Assembly (NCBI RefSeq): GCF_036084755.1
Contig: NZ_CP107968.1
Span: 8,130,001-8,194,000, forward strand
Direction: 5' to 3'
DNA length: 64,000 nucleotides
Origin: Streptomyces sp. NBC_00370
Lineage (GTDB): Bacteria; Actinomycetota; Actinomycetes; Streptomycetales; Streptomycetaceae
Shown: positions 42,262 to 50,099 of the stretch, piece by piece
Layout: each line of letters opens with the position of its first letter
Position numbering within the stretch: position 1 is the stretch's first letter
Translations under genes and position numbers: made by a program
Notes under the pieces: model-generated
What the model saw: only the letters and a program-made list of their open reading frames with translations
The model's database searches: none
Told to the model about the DNA's origin: nothing

Positions 42262-42285
42262 CTTACCGTTGGTGAGTTACTCACC
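42262..42285. promoter_or_regulatory. HxlR operator: three alternating half-sites
   Basis: GGTGAGTTACTCACC (42271-42285) is a perfect 7+1+7 palindrome. Its left arm also pairs with CTTACC at 42262-42267, forming an overlapping dyad. The alternation TTACC, GGTGAG, CTCACC gives two ways to seat a dimer between the divergent HxlR and oxidoreductase genes. Confidence 0.75.
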
Positions 42286-42368
42286 TCGTCTTTGCCGATA
42301 CCGCGATCTCCGGGGATCGTCGGAGTCGTACGGCACACCTCGCACACCTCGATGCCAAGGACACAGCG

Positions 42369-44693
42369 ATGAACTACCAGCACGCCTTGCGGTTCGGCGC
42401 CCGCCTGAGCGCCCCGGACGCCACCGGCGACACAGCCGCCGGCGGAGCCACCGGCGAGGCGAACATCGCGGCCACCGCCCGCCTCGCCGAGGAGCTGGGC
42501 TACGACCAGATCGGCATCCGCACCCCAGGTGACGGGCCTCAGCAGGATGTCCTGACGGCGTTGTCCTGGACCGCGGCGCACACCGACAAGATCGGGCTGC
42601 GGGCGGAGGCGCCCCACGTGCCCGCACTGTCCGCACAGGAGCCGGCGATGCTGGCGCGGGCGGTCGCGAGCCTCGACCGGCTGACCGGCGGCAGGGTGGA
42701 GCTGGTCCTCGGAGCCGCCGATGAGCCGGACGCGATGCGGCCCGACGAGGGTCCGTACGGTCGGCGCTCCGACCTCGCTGGCGTTGTGGGGGAAGCACTC
42801 GACGTGATCCGGGCGCTCTGGGACGTCCGTGACCGAGGGCTCGCCGGTACGGCAGGCAGCGTCTTCCGCGTGTCGGGAGCCCAGAAGGCCGCACCGGCAC
42901 ATGAGGTCCCGATCGCGCTGCGCGGGGACCGCAAGGAGATGCTGGAGCTGGCGGGCCGGCGGTTCGACGGGTGGGTCACCACCTACGACGGAGCGGCCGC
43001 GCTGGAAGAGGCCAACCGTACGATCGACGACGCGGCCCGCGCGGCAGGGCGCGACCCCCGTGAGATCCGGCGGGAGATCACGATCAGCGGCCGGTTCGGC
43101 CACCGCGGCGCCCCGTTCACCGGCACGCCGGGGGAGTGGGTCGCCGATCTGCTGCCGCTGGTCGTCGACCACGGGGTGGGGACGATCATGATCGACACGG
43201 ACGACCCCGACACGCTCACCCGCTTCGCGCGGGAGGTCGTCCCGGCACTCCGGGCCGCCGTTGACGCGGCGCTGCCGCACGGCTCGGCGGGAGTCAGGAT
43301 CCGCAGCGCCGCCGTGCGCGCGAGACGGCGGACCGGCGTCGACTACGACAACGTGCCCGCAGGTCTGGCGGAGGTGGTCGAGCCCGGCGATCTGACCTAC
43401 GGCCGCTTCCGCTCCGGTTACCTCCGCGGCGGAGCGCCGGGTGTGGTGCTGCGCGCGGCCGGCGTCGAGCAAGTGGTCGCCGCACTCGCCTTCGCCCGGC
43501 TGCACCCCGAGCTGCCGCTGTCGCGACGCAGCGCGGGACACGGCATTTCCGGGCGCTCCACCAATGACGGAGGCATCGTCATCGACGTCTCGGCGATGAA
43601 CACCATCGAGGTCGTCGACGAGACGGCCCGCCGGGTGCGCATCGGCCCCGGCGCTCGCTGGATGGACGTCGCCGCCGCGCTGAACCCGTACGGATGGGCG
43701 CTCAGTTCCGGCGACTACGGCGGTGTCGGCGTGGGCGGCCTGGCCACGGCGGCGGGCATCGGATATCTCGTACGCGCCCACGGACTCACCATCGACCACC
43801 TGCGTGAGGTGGAGATGGTGCTGGCCGACGGCTCGGTCGTGCGGGCGAGCGCCACGGAGAACACCGACCTGTTCTGGGCCGTGCGCGGCGCCGGCGCCAA
43901 CTTCGGGATCGTCACCTCGTTCGAGTTCGAGGCCGACGAGGTGGGCCCGGTCGGCTACGCCGAGCTGACCCAGGACGCCGGTGACCGCGCACGCTATCTG
44001 GTGGACTGGGGTCAGTTCGTCGAAAGCTCCCCACGCGACGTGACGAGCTTCCTGATCATGCCGCCCACGCGCGGCGGACAGCCGCCGATCGCACTCAGCC
44101 GCACCGTGGTCGACTCCGACGATCCGGAGACGGTCCTCGCGCGGCTGCAGCCGCTCGCCGGGCTCGGGCAGCTCTACGCCCAGCAGGCGCAGATCCTCCC
44201 GTACGCGGCGATCATGGCGAACGCGAGCGACGACGAACCACAGTCCCAGGGCGAACCGGTCTCGCGGAGCGGACTGCTGCGGCACATCACGCCCGAGTTC
44301 GCGGCGGCCGCCGCCCGGGTCATAGCGAGCGGCTCGGCGCACTGGTTCCAGATCCGGGCGCTCGGCGGCGCCGTCGGCGACGTCGCCCCGGACGCCACCG
44401 CCTTCGCCCATCGGGACGCAAACTTCTCCGTCGTGCTGATGGGCGGGCACGACGCGGTCGTGGACGCCCTCTGGGCGGAGCTTGAGCCCTTCTTCGAAGG
44501 CAGCTACCTCAGCTTCGACAGCAGCCTGCGACCTGAGCGGATCGAGCAGGCCTGGCCGCCGAAGACCCTCGCCCGGCTGCGCGCCCTGAAGGCGGTGTAC
44601 GACCCGGACTCGGTCTTCGACGACAACTTCGCCATCACCCCGGCACCTTCCCCGGCCACCACCCCGGCCGCACCCTCAGGAGGAACACGATGA
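42369..44693 (+). CDS. Fusion: LLM flavin oxidoreductase + FAD-linked (BBE) oxidase
   Basis: A 774-residue fusion. Residues ~1-305 are a luciferase-like barrel (HALRFGARLSAPDA, YDQIGIRTPG, SLDRLTGGRVELVLGA, DGWVTTYDGAAALEEA). Residues ~320-770 are a PCMH-type FAD oxidase: SRRSAGHGISGRSTNDGGIV with His391 in the position that covalently holds FAD, GVGVGGLATAAGIGYLVRAH, GAGANFGIVTSFEFE, and the C-terminal BBE segment YDPDSVFDDNFAI. The second Cys used by bicovalent enzymes is not evident (GYLVRAHGL). Coupling an F420/FMN reductase to an FAD oxidase suggests consecutive redox steps on one substrate. The ATG lies 131 bases from HxlR; the next gene overlaps by 4 bases. Confidence 0.88.
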   Translation: MNYQHALRFGARLSAPDATGDTAAGGATGEANIAATARLAEELGYDQIGIRTPGDGPQQDVLTALSWTAAHTDKIGLRAEAPHVPALSAQEPAMLARAVASLDRLTGGRVELVLGAADEPDAMRPDEGPYGRRSDLAGVVGEALDVIRALWDVRDRGLAGTAGSVFRVSGAQKAAPAHEVPIALRGDRKEMLELAGRRFDGWVTTYDGAAALEEANRTIDDAARAAGRDPREIRREITISGRFGHRGAPFTGTPGEWVADLLPLVVDHGVGTIMIDTDDPDTLTRFAREVVPALRAAVDAALPHGSAGVRIRSAAVRARRRTGVDYDNVPAGLAEVVEPGDLTYGRFRSGYLRGGAPGVVLRAAGVEQVVAALAFARLHPELPLSRRSAGHGISGRSTNDGGIVIDVSAMNTIEVVDETARRVRIGPGARWMDVAAALNPYGWALSSGDYGGVGVGGLATAAGIGYLVRAHGLTIDHLREVEMVLADGSVVRASATENTDLFWAVRGAGANFGIVTSFEFEADEVGPVGYAELTQDAGDRARYLVDWGQFVESSPRDVTSFLIMPPTRGGQPPIALSRTVVDSDDPETVLARLQPLAGLGQLYAQQAQILPYAAIMANASDDEPQSQGEPVSRSGLLRHITPEFAAAAARVIASGSAHWFQIRALGGAVGDVAPDATAFAHRDANFSVVLMGGHDAVVDALWAELEPFFEGSYLSFDSSLRPERIEQAWPPKTLARLRALKAVYDPDSVFDDNFAITPAPSPATTPAAPSGGTR

Positions 44694-45589
44694 CCGACTA
44701 CGGACACGACCTGACCTTCGGCGCCTTCATCTCCCCCGTGGCGACCCCGGCCCAGCGGCCCGTCGAGCTGGCCGTCGTCGCCGAGCACGCAGGACTCGAC
44801 CTGGTGGGCTTCCAGGACCACCCGTACCAGCCGAAGCTCCAGGACACCTGGACGCTCATGTCTTACGTCGCGGCGCGCACCCGACGCCTGCGCGTCGTCG
44901 GGGACGTCCTGAGCCTGCCCCTGCGGCCACCCGCGACGCTCGCCCGCGCCGCGGCGAGCCTCGACCGCCTGTCCGGCGGGCGCGTCGAGATCGGTCTCGG
45001 TGCCGGTGCGTTCCTGGACGGCGTCGTGGCGATGGGCGGTCCGCGTCTTACCAAGCGCGAATCGGTCGACGCGCTGGAGGAGGCGATCACCGTACTGCGC
45101 GGCCTGTGGGCGACGGACGAGCGCGGCGCGTTCACGTTCGACGGCACGTTCTACCGCGTCACGGGTGTGCACCGCGGCCCCACCCCGACCCGGCAGGTGC
45201 CGATCCACGTCGGCGCCTACGGACCGCGCATGCTGCGGCTGACCGGACGGGTCGCCGACGGCTGGCTGCCGTCACTGAACTACCTTCCCGAAGGATTGAG
45301 TTCGCTCACCAAGATGAGCGAGCAGGTCGACACGGGCGCCGCCGAGGCGGAGCGTGACCCCGCGGCGATCACCCGACTGCTCAACATCGGCGGCCGTTTC
45401 GCACCGAACGCCGGCGGGACCTTCGACGGTCCGCCCGCACACTGGGCCGAGCAGATCGCCGAAGTCGCCCTCACCACGGGTGTGTCGGGCTTCCTCCTCA
45501 TGGACGACGACCCGGCGGCGATCGACGTCTTCGGCCAGGAAGTGGCCCCCGCAGCCCGCGAACTGGTCCGCGCCGCCCGAGGCCGCTGA
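44690..45589 (+). CDS. LLM class flavin-dependent oxidoreductase
   Basis: A 299-residue luciferase-like barrel enzyme: DLTFGAFISPVATPAQRPVE, LVGFQDHPYQPKLQDTWTL, LASLDRLSGGRVEIGLGAG (read AASLDRLSGGRVEIGLGAG), YRVTGVHRGPTPTRQVPIHV and VADGWLPSLNYLPEG. FMN or F420 would be the cofactor. It overlaps the fusion gene by ATGA and so is translationally coupled; its sequence also resembles the N-terminal half of that fusion, which suggests local duplication. AGGAGG precedes the ATG. HxlR control of the operon is likely. Confidence 0.9.
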   Translation: MTDYGHDLTFGAFISPVATPAQRPVELAVVAEHAGLDLVGFQDHPYQPKLQDTWTLMSYVAARTRRLRVVGDVLSLPLRPPATLARAAASLDRLSGGRVEIGLGAGAFLDGVVAMGGPRLTKRESVDALEEAITVLRGLWATDERGAFTFDGTFYRVTGVHRGPTPTRQVPIHVGAYGPRMLRLTGRVADGWLPSLNYLPEGLSSLTKMSEQVDTGAAEAERDPAAITRLLNIGGRFAPNAGGTFDGPPAHWAEQIAEVALTTGVSGFLLMDDDPAAIDVFGQEVAPAARELVRAARGR

Positions 45590-45671
45590 TTCACCCGGCG
45601 CCCGCTGCCTCACCCGCGCCCGCCGAGCCGGCAACAGTGAACAGTCAACAGAAGCAACAGAAGGAAGTGCC

Positions 45672-46169
45672 ATGTCGGTCAGCGTCCGACCGTTTCGCCC
45701 CGGCGATGCCCCACGGCTCGCCGAGATCGTCCAGCGCTGTCTGCGTGAGGTGAACAGCCGTGACTACTCGGCCGACATCATCGACAGGCTGTGCGCGCAC
45801 TACACGGCCGAGAAGTTGATCGAGCTGTCCGGAAGCCGCCTCATCTACGTGGCTGAGGACGACGAAACCAAGGGCGACGAAGCCAAGGGCGACGACATCC
45901 TCGGCACCGTTTCCCGGGACGGCAACAAGGTCTACACGATGTTCGTCGACCCGGACGCGGCCGGGCTGGGCGTGGGCCGCCACCTCATGCGGCACATAGA
46001 GGTCTTGGCCGTGCGGGACGGATACGACCACATGGAGACTGGTGCCAGCATCACCGCCCACCGGTTCTATCTGAAGCTGGGCTACACCGATGTCGGCGAG
46101 AGCGAGACGGAGTTCGGCCTCAACTACATCCTCCGCAAGCCGCTGCCCGGAGACGTCGTCACATCGTGA
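45672..46169 (+). CDS. GNAT family N-acetyltransferase
   Basis: A 165-residue acetyltransferase: SVSVRPFRPGDAPRLAEIVQ, YVAEDDE, then the acetyl-CoA loop MFVDPDAAGLGVGRHLMRHI and the C-terminal ASITAHRFYLKLGYTDVG. The loop between strands 2 and 3 carries a short acidic/lysine duplication (TKGDEAKGDD). AAGGAAG supports ATG 45672. The acceptor is unknown. It follows the LLM gene by 82 bases and may be the last gene of the HxlR-controlled operon. Its 3' end overlaps the convergent reductase by 11 bases. Confidence 0.9.
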   Translation: MSVSVRPFRPGDAPRLAEIVQRCLREVNSRDYSADIIDRLCAHYTAEKLIELSGSRLIYVAEDDETKGDEAKGDDILGTVSRDGNKVYTMFVDPDAAGLGVGRHLMRHIEVLAVRDGYDHMETGASITAHRFYLKLGYTDVGESETEFGLNYILRKPLPGDVVTS

Positions 46170-47088
46170 CCAGGATCTTGCCGTGGACGTGCCGTCCGGA
46201 CTGGAGGGTCACGGCCTCGCGGATCTCCTCGATCGGGTAGACTGCGGCTAGGGGCACGGTGAGCTTCCCGGCGAGGATCGCGTCGGTGATCCGGCCCAGG
46301 GCGGCCGGTCCCGCCTCGCTGCCTCCGGTCGCGCGCACACCGCCGGGCGGGTTCGCGCCTGCGGCGATCGTGGAGATCCGCTCGGCCGGTACGCCGAGCG
46401 CCAGCGCGGTCTCGGCCGTCTCGGTGCCGAAGAGATCCGTCGCGGCGCTCACGCCGTCGGGAGCCGCCGCCCGCACCCGGTCCGCGAGGCCCGGACCGTA
46501 CGCCACCGGCTCGGCGCCCAACTCCCGCAGGAAGTCGAATGTGCTCTCCGACGCGGTGCCGATCACCCGGGCGCCGGCGAGCTTCGCGAGCTGCACGGCG
46601 AACACCCCCACGCCACCGGCGGCGCCACCGACCAGGACGGTCTCTCCGGGACGCGGACCGATCGCCTCCAGAGCGGCTGCGGCGGTCAGTCCTGCCACCG
46701 GAACCGTGGCCGCCACCTCGTCGCTGATGCCGTCCGGTGTGTGGAACAGCTCGTCGGGCTGCGCAGCCGGGATGTTCAGTACGAGGAAGTCGGCGGCGGC
46801 CTTCGCCATCGCGCCGCCGAAGACCCGGTCACCCACGGCGAATCCTTCGACGCCGACTCCGGCCTCGTCCACGACGCCGGCGAAGTCGTACCCGAAGCCG
46901 CTCGGCACGCTGACGCCGAACAGCGCCGCCAGCTCGGGGTTCGAGGCGATGGCCCCGTCCATCGGGTTGAGGCCGGCGACCGTCACCCGGACGCGCACCT
47001 CCCCCGGACCCGCGTGCGGCTCCGGAACGTCACGCAGCTCCAGCACCTCGGGTCCTCCGAATGTCTGATAGACGACGGCTCGGCTCAT
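46159..47088 (-). CDS. NADP-dependent quinone oxidoreductase (MDR superfamily)
   Basis: A 309-residue medium-chain reductase without the structural zinc site: VVYQTFGGPEVLELRDVPEP, VAGLNPMDGAI, GYDFAGVVDEAGVGVEGFAV, the cofactor motif LVGGAAGGVGVFAVQLAKLA and the C-terminal YPIEEIREAV...HGKILV. This is the quinone/enone reductase (Qor-like) pattern. TGGAGGTAGTGCC fixes ATG 47088. It is divergent from the TetR gene at 47183, with a perfect 29-bp palindrome between, so induction by a TetR ligand (probably a quinone-like compound) is the likely regulation. Confidence 0.92.
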   Translation of the reverse strand: MSRAVVYQTFGGPEVLELRDVPEPHAGPGEVRVRVTVAGLNPMDGAIASNPELAALFGVSVPSGFGYDFAGVVDEAGVGVEGFAVGDRVFGGAMAKAAADFLVLNIPAAQPDELFHTPDGISDEVAATVPVAGLTAAAALEAIGPRPGETVLVGGAAGGVGVFAVQLAKLAGARVIGTASESTFDFLRELGAEPVAYGPGLADRVRAAAPDGVSAATDLFGTETAETALALGVPAERISTIAAGANPPGGVRATGGSEAGPAALGRITDAILAGKLTVPLAAVYPIEEIREAVTLQSGRHVHGKILVTM

Positions 47089-47116
47089 GGCACTACCTCC
47101 AGTGGGGCGGACGAAC

Positions 47117-47145
47117 ATGGTGATGGGACTTGGTCCCATCACCAT
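47117..47145. promoter_or_regulatory. TetR operator: perfect 13+3+13 palindrome
   Basis: ATGGTGATGGGAC (47117-47129) and GTCCCATCACCAT (47133-47145) with spacer TTG. A second, imperfect copy of the core (GACGGGACCAAGTGCC, 47154-47169) lies just before the TetR start. Two sites in a 94-base divergent gap imply coordinated repression of both genes. Confidence 0.85.
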
Positions 47146-47182
47146 ACATCAGTGACGGGACCAAGTGCCGTAGACTTTCCGC

Positions 47183-47752
47183 ATGGCCCGCTGGCAGCCC
47201 AACGCATCAGAGCGACTCGTCCTCGCCGCCGTCGAACTGTTCGAGGAGCGCGGCTACGAGCGCACGACGGTGATCGAGATCGCGGAGCGCGCCGGGCTGA
47301 CGAAGAGCACCTTCTTCCGGCACTTCCAGGACAAGCGGGAGGTCCTCTTCGGCGGAGCCACGCTGACCGCACTGCTCGCCAAGGGGATCGCCGACGCGCC
47401 AGTGGCCGCCACGCCGCTCGAAGCGGTGGCCCACGGTCTGTACGCGACGGGGAAGGCAGCGTTCCCCCCGGCCCGCCGCGAATTCACCGCCCGCAGACGG
47501 GCCGTGATCGAAGCCAACTCGGAACTACGGGAACGCGAAGCGCTGAAAGGCCTCGGCCTCACCGGATCGATGACGGACGCGCTGGAGCAACGCGGCGTCC
47601 CCGAGCTGATCGCCTGCGTAGCCGCGGAGTTGGGCGGGCTCGCCATGAAGATCGCCTACGAGCGCTGGAGCGAGACGACGGACGGCGACGACTTCGGGGA
47701 ACTCGTGCGCGAGGCGTTCACCGAGGTACGGACGGCGACCGGCTCGTGCTGA
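47183..47752 (+). CDS. TetR/AcrR family transcriptional regulator
   Basis: A 189-residue TetR regulator: ASERLVLAAVELFEERGYER, TTVIEIAERAGLTKSTFFRH and FQDKREVLFGG form the HTH; the C-terminal helices (VPELIACVAAELGGLAMKIA) form the ligand domain. It is divergent from the quinone reductase, with two palindromic sites between. It is convergent with the kinase gene at 47754, whose stop is one base away. Confidence 0.92.
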   Translation: MARWQPNASERLVLAAVELFEERGYERTTVIEIAERAGLTKSTFFRHFQDKREVLFGGATLTALLAKGIADAPVAATPLEAVAHGLYATGKAAFPPARREFTARRRAVIEANSELREREALKGLGLTGSMTDALEQRGVPELIACVAAELGGLAMKIAYERWSETTDGDDFGELVREAFTEVRTATGSC

Positions 47753-47753
47753 C

Positions 47754-48530
47754 CTAAGGCCTGTCCGAGCGAAGGCGGGCGAGTCGGCGGCGTGCGTAGT
47801 CCGGTTCCGCTCTCCATCCGCACGCCGCCTCCCAGGCGTGGACGGCCGCCTCGGCGCGCCGCTGCCGGTCGTCGGAGAGGACCGCGGTGGGCAGGTCCGC
47901 CAGGTCCAGGTCGACGTGGTCGATCCGGGCCTCGTCCCAGTCCAGGAAGCCGATGGCGCCGTCCCGGGTCACCCGGATGTTGCCGGGGCCCGGATCGCCG
48001 TGGACGACCGCCAACGGGACGTCGGCCAACTGCTGCCAGGCGTCCCGGCAGGCGCGGACCGCGGCCTCGGGCATCGCCGTGAGATCCACGTCGCCGCCGC
48101 GCTCGTACCGCAGCAGCTCCTGACTGGACCGGAAGCCGGGACGTTGCGGCCACCCCGCCGTGACCGCGTGCAGCCGCCGCAGCTCACCGGCGACTGCCGC
48201 CCAGTCCCCGGCGCCGGGCGGGTCGCCGTCCAGCCACTCCTGTACGACAACGCCCGCCACCCGGCGGCGGCCGTCCGGCGCGGGAACCCCAGCGGGGACG
48301 GTGAAACCGAGGCCGTCCAGCCGCTCGATCAGGTCCAACTCCCAGTCCAGCGCGGCGTCGGAGCGTCCGCTGCGCCGGGCGACCAGCCGCCGGCCGTCGT
48401 CCCCGGCGACCTCGACCACCTCGTTGCGATGCCCGCCGCCCAGCCGTCCGACGACGCGCGGTCCGCCCCAGGCGCGAAGTACGTCCCGCAGCGGCGGAAG
48501 ATCCGCCCGATCACCCCCGGCAGGCGTCAA
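47754..48530 (-). CDS. Aminoglycoside phosphotransferase family protein
   Basis: A 258-residue small-molecule kinase: GGHRNEVVEVAGDDGRRLVA (N-lobe), the Brenner motif VVHGDPGPGNIRV and metal site FLDWDEARIDHVDLDLADLP, ending WEAACGWRAEPDYARRRLAR, a layout common in streptomycete homoserine-kinase/APH-like proteins. The TTG at 48530 overlaps the TGA of the MerR gene (ATTGA), with GCAGGA ahead, so the two are translationally coupled. Longer in-frame starts lie inside the MerR gene. The substrate is unknown. Confidence 0.85.
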   Translation of the reverse strand: MTPAGGDRADLPPLRDVLRAWGGPRVVGRLGGGHRNEVVEVAGDDGRRLVARRSGRSDAALDWELDLIERLDGLGFTVPAGVPAPDGRRRVAGVVVQEWLDGDPPGAGDWAAVAGELRRLHAVTAGWPQRPGFRSSQELLRYERGGDVDLTAMPEAAVRACRDAWQQLADVPLAVVHGDPGPGNIRVTRDGAIGFLDWDEARIDHVDLDLADLPTAVLSDDRQRRAEAAVHAWEAACGWRAEPDYARRRLARLRSDRP

Positions 48531-48940
48531 TCCTGCACCTGCCCAGGACCCACGCACTCGTACCCGGGATCCGCGGCGGACACGATGTCCTCGTACACCC
48601 GCACCTTGTGGCTGATCAGGTCCATGCACTCGCCGAGCCGCGCGATCTGCCGCGCCAGCAGCTCCTGGTGACGGCGCATCAGCTCCAGCCGCTCCGCCTC
48701 GTTGCCCCTGCCCTCCCTGACCAGCTCCGTGTAGCGCCGGATCTCGGGAAGCGGCATGCCGGACGCCCGCAGGAACGTGCACAGCGTGAGCCAGTCGACG
48801 TGCTCCTCCCCGTACAGCCGCCGACCACCGGAATTGCGCCGCACGGGCGTCGTGAGGATGCCCTCGCGCTCGTAGAAGCGCAGGGCGTGCACGCTCAGAC
48901 CCGTACGCCGGGCCACGTCGCCGATGCTCAGTTCGGTCAT
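48527..48940 (-). CDS. MerR family transcriptional regulator
   Basis: A 137-residue short MerR protein: LSIGDVARRTGLSVHALRFY, GGRRLYGEEHVDWLTLCTFL and a coiled coil (RRHQELLARQIARLGECMDL) with little after it, so the sensor must be minimal. It matches SoxR-like/small MerR regulators that activate divergent aldo/keto reductases, though it lacks an SoxR iron-sulfur cluster. It is divergent from the AKR at 49024, whose promoter has the 19-bp MerR spacer. ATG 48940 is preferred over ATG 48952. Confidence 0.92.
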   Translation of the reverse strand: MTELSIGDVARRTGLSVHALRFYEREGILTTPVRRNSGGRRLYGEEHVDWLTLCTFLRASGMPLPEIRRYTELVREGRGNEAERLELMRRHQELLARQIARLGECMDLISHKVRVYEDIVSAADPGYECVGPGQVQD

Positions 48941-48959
48941 ACGAACCAGCATAAGAGGC

Positions 48960-48990
48960 TTGATCTAGAGCCGACTCCAGCTCCTAGAGT
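48960..48990 (+). promoter_or_regulatory. MerR-activated promoter of the AKR gene
   Basis: -35 TTGATC (48960-48965), spacer of exactly 19 bases, -10 TAGAGT (48985-48990). The spacer holds the dyad CTAGAG-CCGA-CTCCAG (48965-48980). The over-long spacer is the hallmark of MerR activation; the divergent regulator is adjacent. Transcription should start near 48997, 27 bases before the AKR ATG. Confidence 0.85.
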
Positions 48991-49023
48991 CCGCCGTGAA
49001 CCCAGCGACAAAGGAGCTCCACC

Positions 49024-50073
49024 ATGCGCTATCGCGTCCTCGGCGGCACCGGTATCGAAGTCAGCACGTACTGCCTCGGCGCCATGATGTTCGGCGCCGT
49101 CGGCAACCCCGACCACGACGACTGCGTACGGATCGTGCACGCCGCACTCGACAGCGGAGTCAACTTCGTCGACACCGCCGACATGTACTCCCAAGGCGAG
49201 TCCGAGGAGATCGTCGGCAAGGCACTCCGTGGCCGCCGCGACGACGTGGTCCTCGCCACCAAGGTGCACTTCCCGATGGGTGAGGGCCCCAACAGGGGCG
49301 GCAACTCGCGCCGTTGGATCGTCCAGGAGGTGGAGAACTCGCTGCGCCGCCTGCAGACCGACCACATCGACCTGTACCAGGTCCACCGCCCCGACCACCG
49401 TACGGACGTCGAGGAGACGCTGTCCGTCCTGACGGACCTCGTACAGCAGGGCAAGATCCGGGCCTTCGGCTGCTCGGCCTTCCCTGCCGAGGAGATCGTC
49501 GAGTCCCACCACGTCGCCGAGCGCCGCGGTCTGCACCGCTTCCGCACCGAGCAGCCGCCGTACTCCATGCTCGCCCGGGGCGTCGAGGCCTCCGTACTGC
49601 CCGTCGCACAGCGCACCGGCATGGGTGTGCTGACCTTCTCCCCGCTCGCTTTCGGCTTCCTGTCCGGCCGGTACCGCAAGGGCGGCCAGGTCGATCTCAC
49701 CGCAGGCCGGCCCGCCATCGCCCCCGCCCGCTTCGACCCGAAGCTCCCGGGCAACGCGGCCAAGTACGAAGCGGTCGAGGAACTGATCGCGCTCGCCGAC
49801 GACTTGGGCCGCTCCCTGCCCCAACTCGCGCTGGCCTTCGTCACCGCGCACCCCGCCGTCACCTCGGTGATCACCGGCCCGCGCACGATGGACCAGCTGA
49901 CCTCGCTGCTCGCGGGCGCCGACCTGACGCTCGACGACGCGGCACTGGACCGGATCGACGCGATCGTCCCGCCGGGTACGGACCTGTACCGCGCCGACGG
50001 TGCGTGGCAGCCGCGCCCGCTGACCGAGGCGTCGCTGCGGCGACGGCCGTCGGGGGAGCGGGCAGCGGCGTAG
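49024..50073 (+). CDS. Aldo/keto reductase
   Basis: A 349-residue AKR: RYRVLGGTGIEVSTYCLGAM, tetrad in FVDTADMYSQGESEE (Asp, Tyr), VVLATKVHFPMG (Lys) and DLYQVHRPD (His), and cofactor region VTSVITGPRTMDQLTSLLAG. It is an AKR11/12-like enzyme for aldehydes or quinones. AAAGGAG supports the ATG. It is driven by a MerR-type promoter from the divergent regulator at 48527. It faces a homologous AKR (50100) tail to tail; the two share the rare SRRWIV block, so they are probably ancient duplicates. Confidence 0.93.
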   Translation: MRYRVLGGTGIEVSTYCLGAMMFGAVGNPDHDDCVRIVHAALDSGVNFVDTADMYSQGESEEIVGKALRGRRDDVVLATKVHFPMGEGPNRGGNSRRWIVQEVENSLRRLQTDHIDLYQVHRPDHRTDVEETLSVLTDLVQQGKIRAFGCSAFPAEEIVESHHVAERRGLHRFRTEQPPYSMLARGVEASVLPVAQRTGMGVLTFSPLAFGFLSGRYRKGGQVDLTAGRPAIAPARFDPKLPGNAAKYEAVEELIALADDLGRSLPQLALAFVTAHPAVTSVITGPRTMDQLTSLLAGADLTLDDAALDRIDAIVPPGTDLYRADGAWQPRPLTEASLRRRPSGERAAA

Positions 50074-50099
50074 CGCCTGCGGAGTGGGGCGCCGCGTGG

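Noticed and set aside
15453..48530. Antibiotic-resistance assignment for the two phosphotransferase-family genes
   Set aside because: Kinase motifs are clear, but nothing in the sequence identifies an antibiotic substrate, and most homologues in streptomycetes do not confer resistance.
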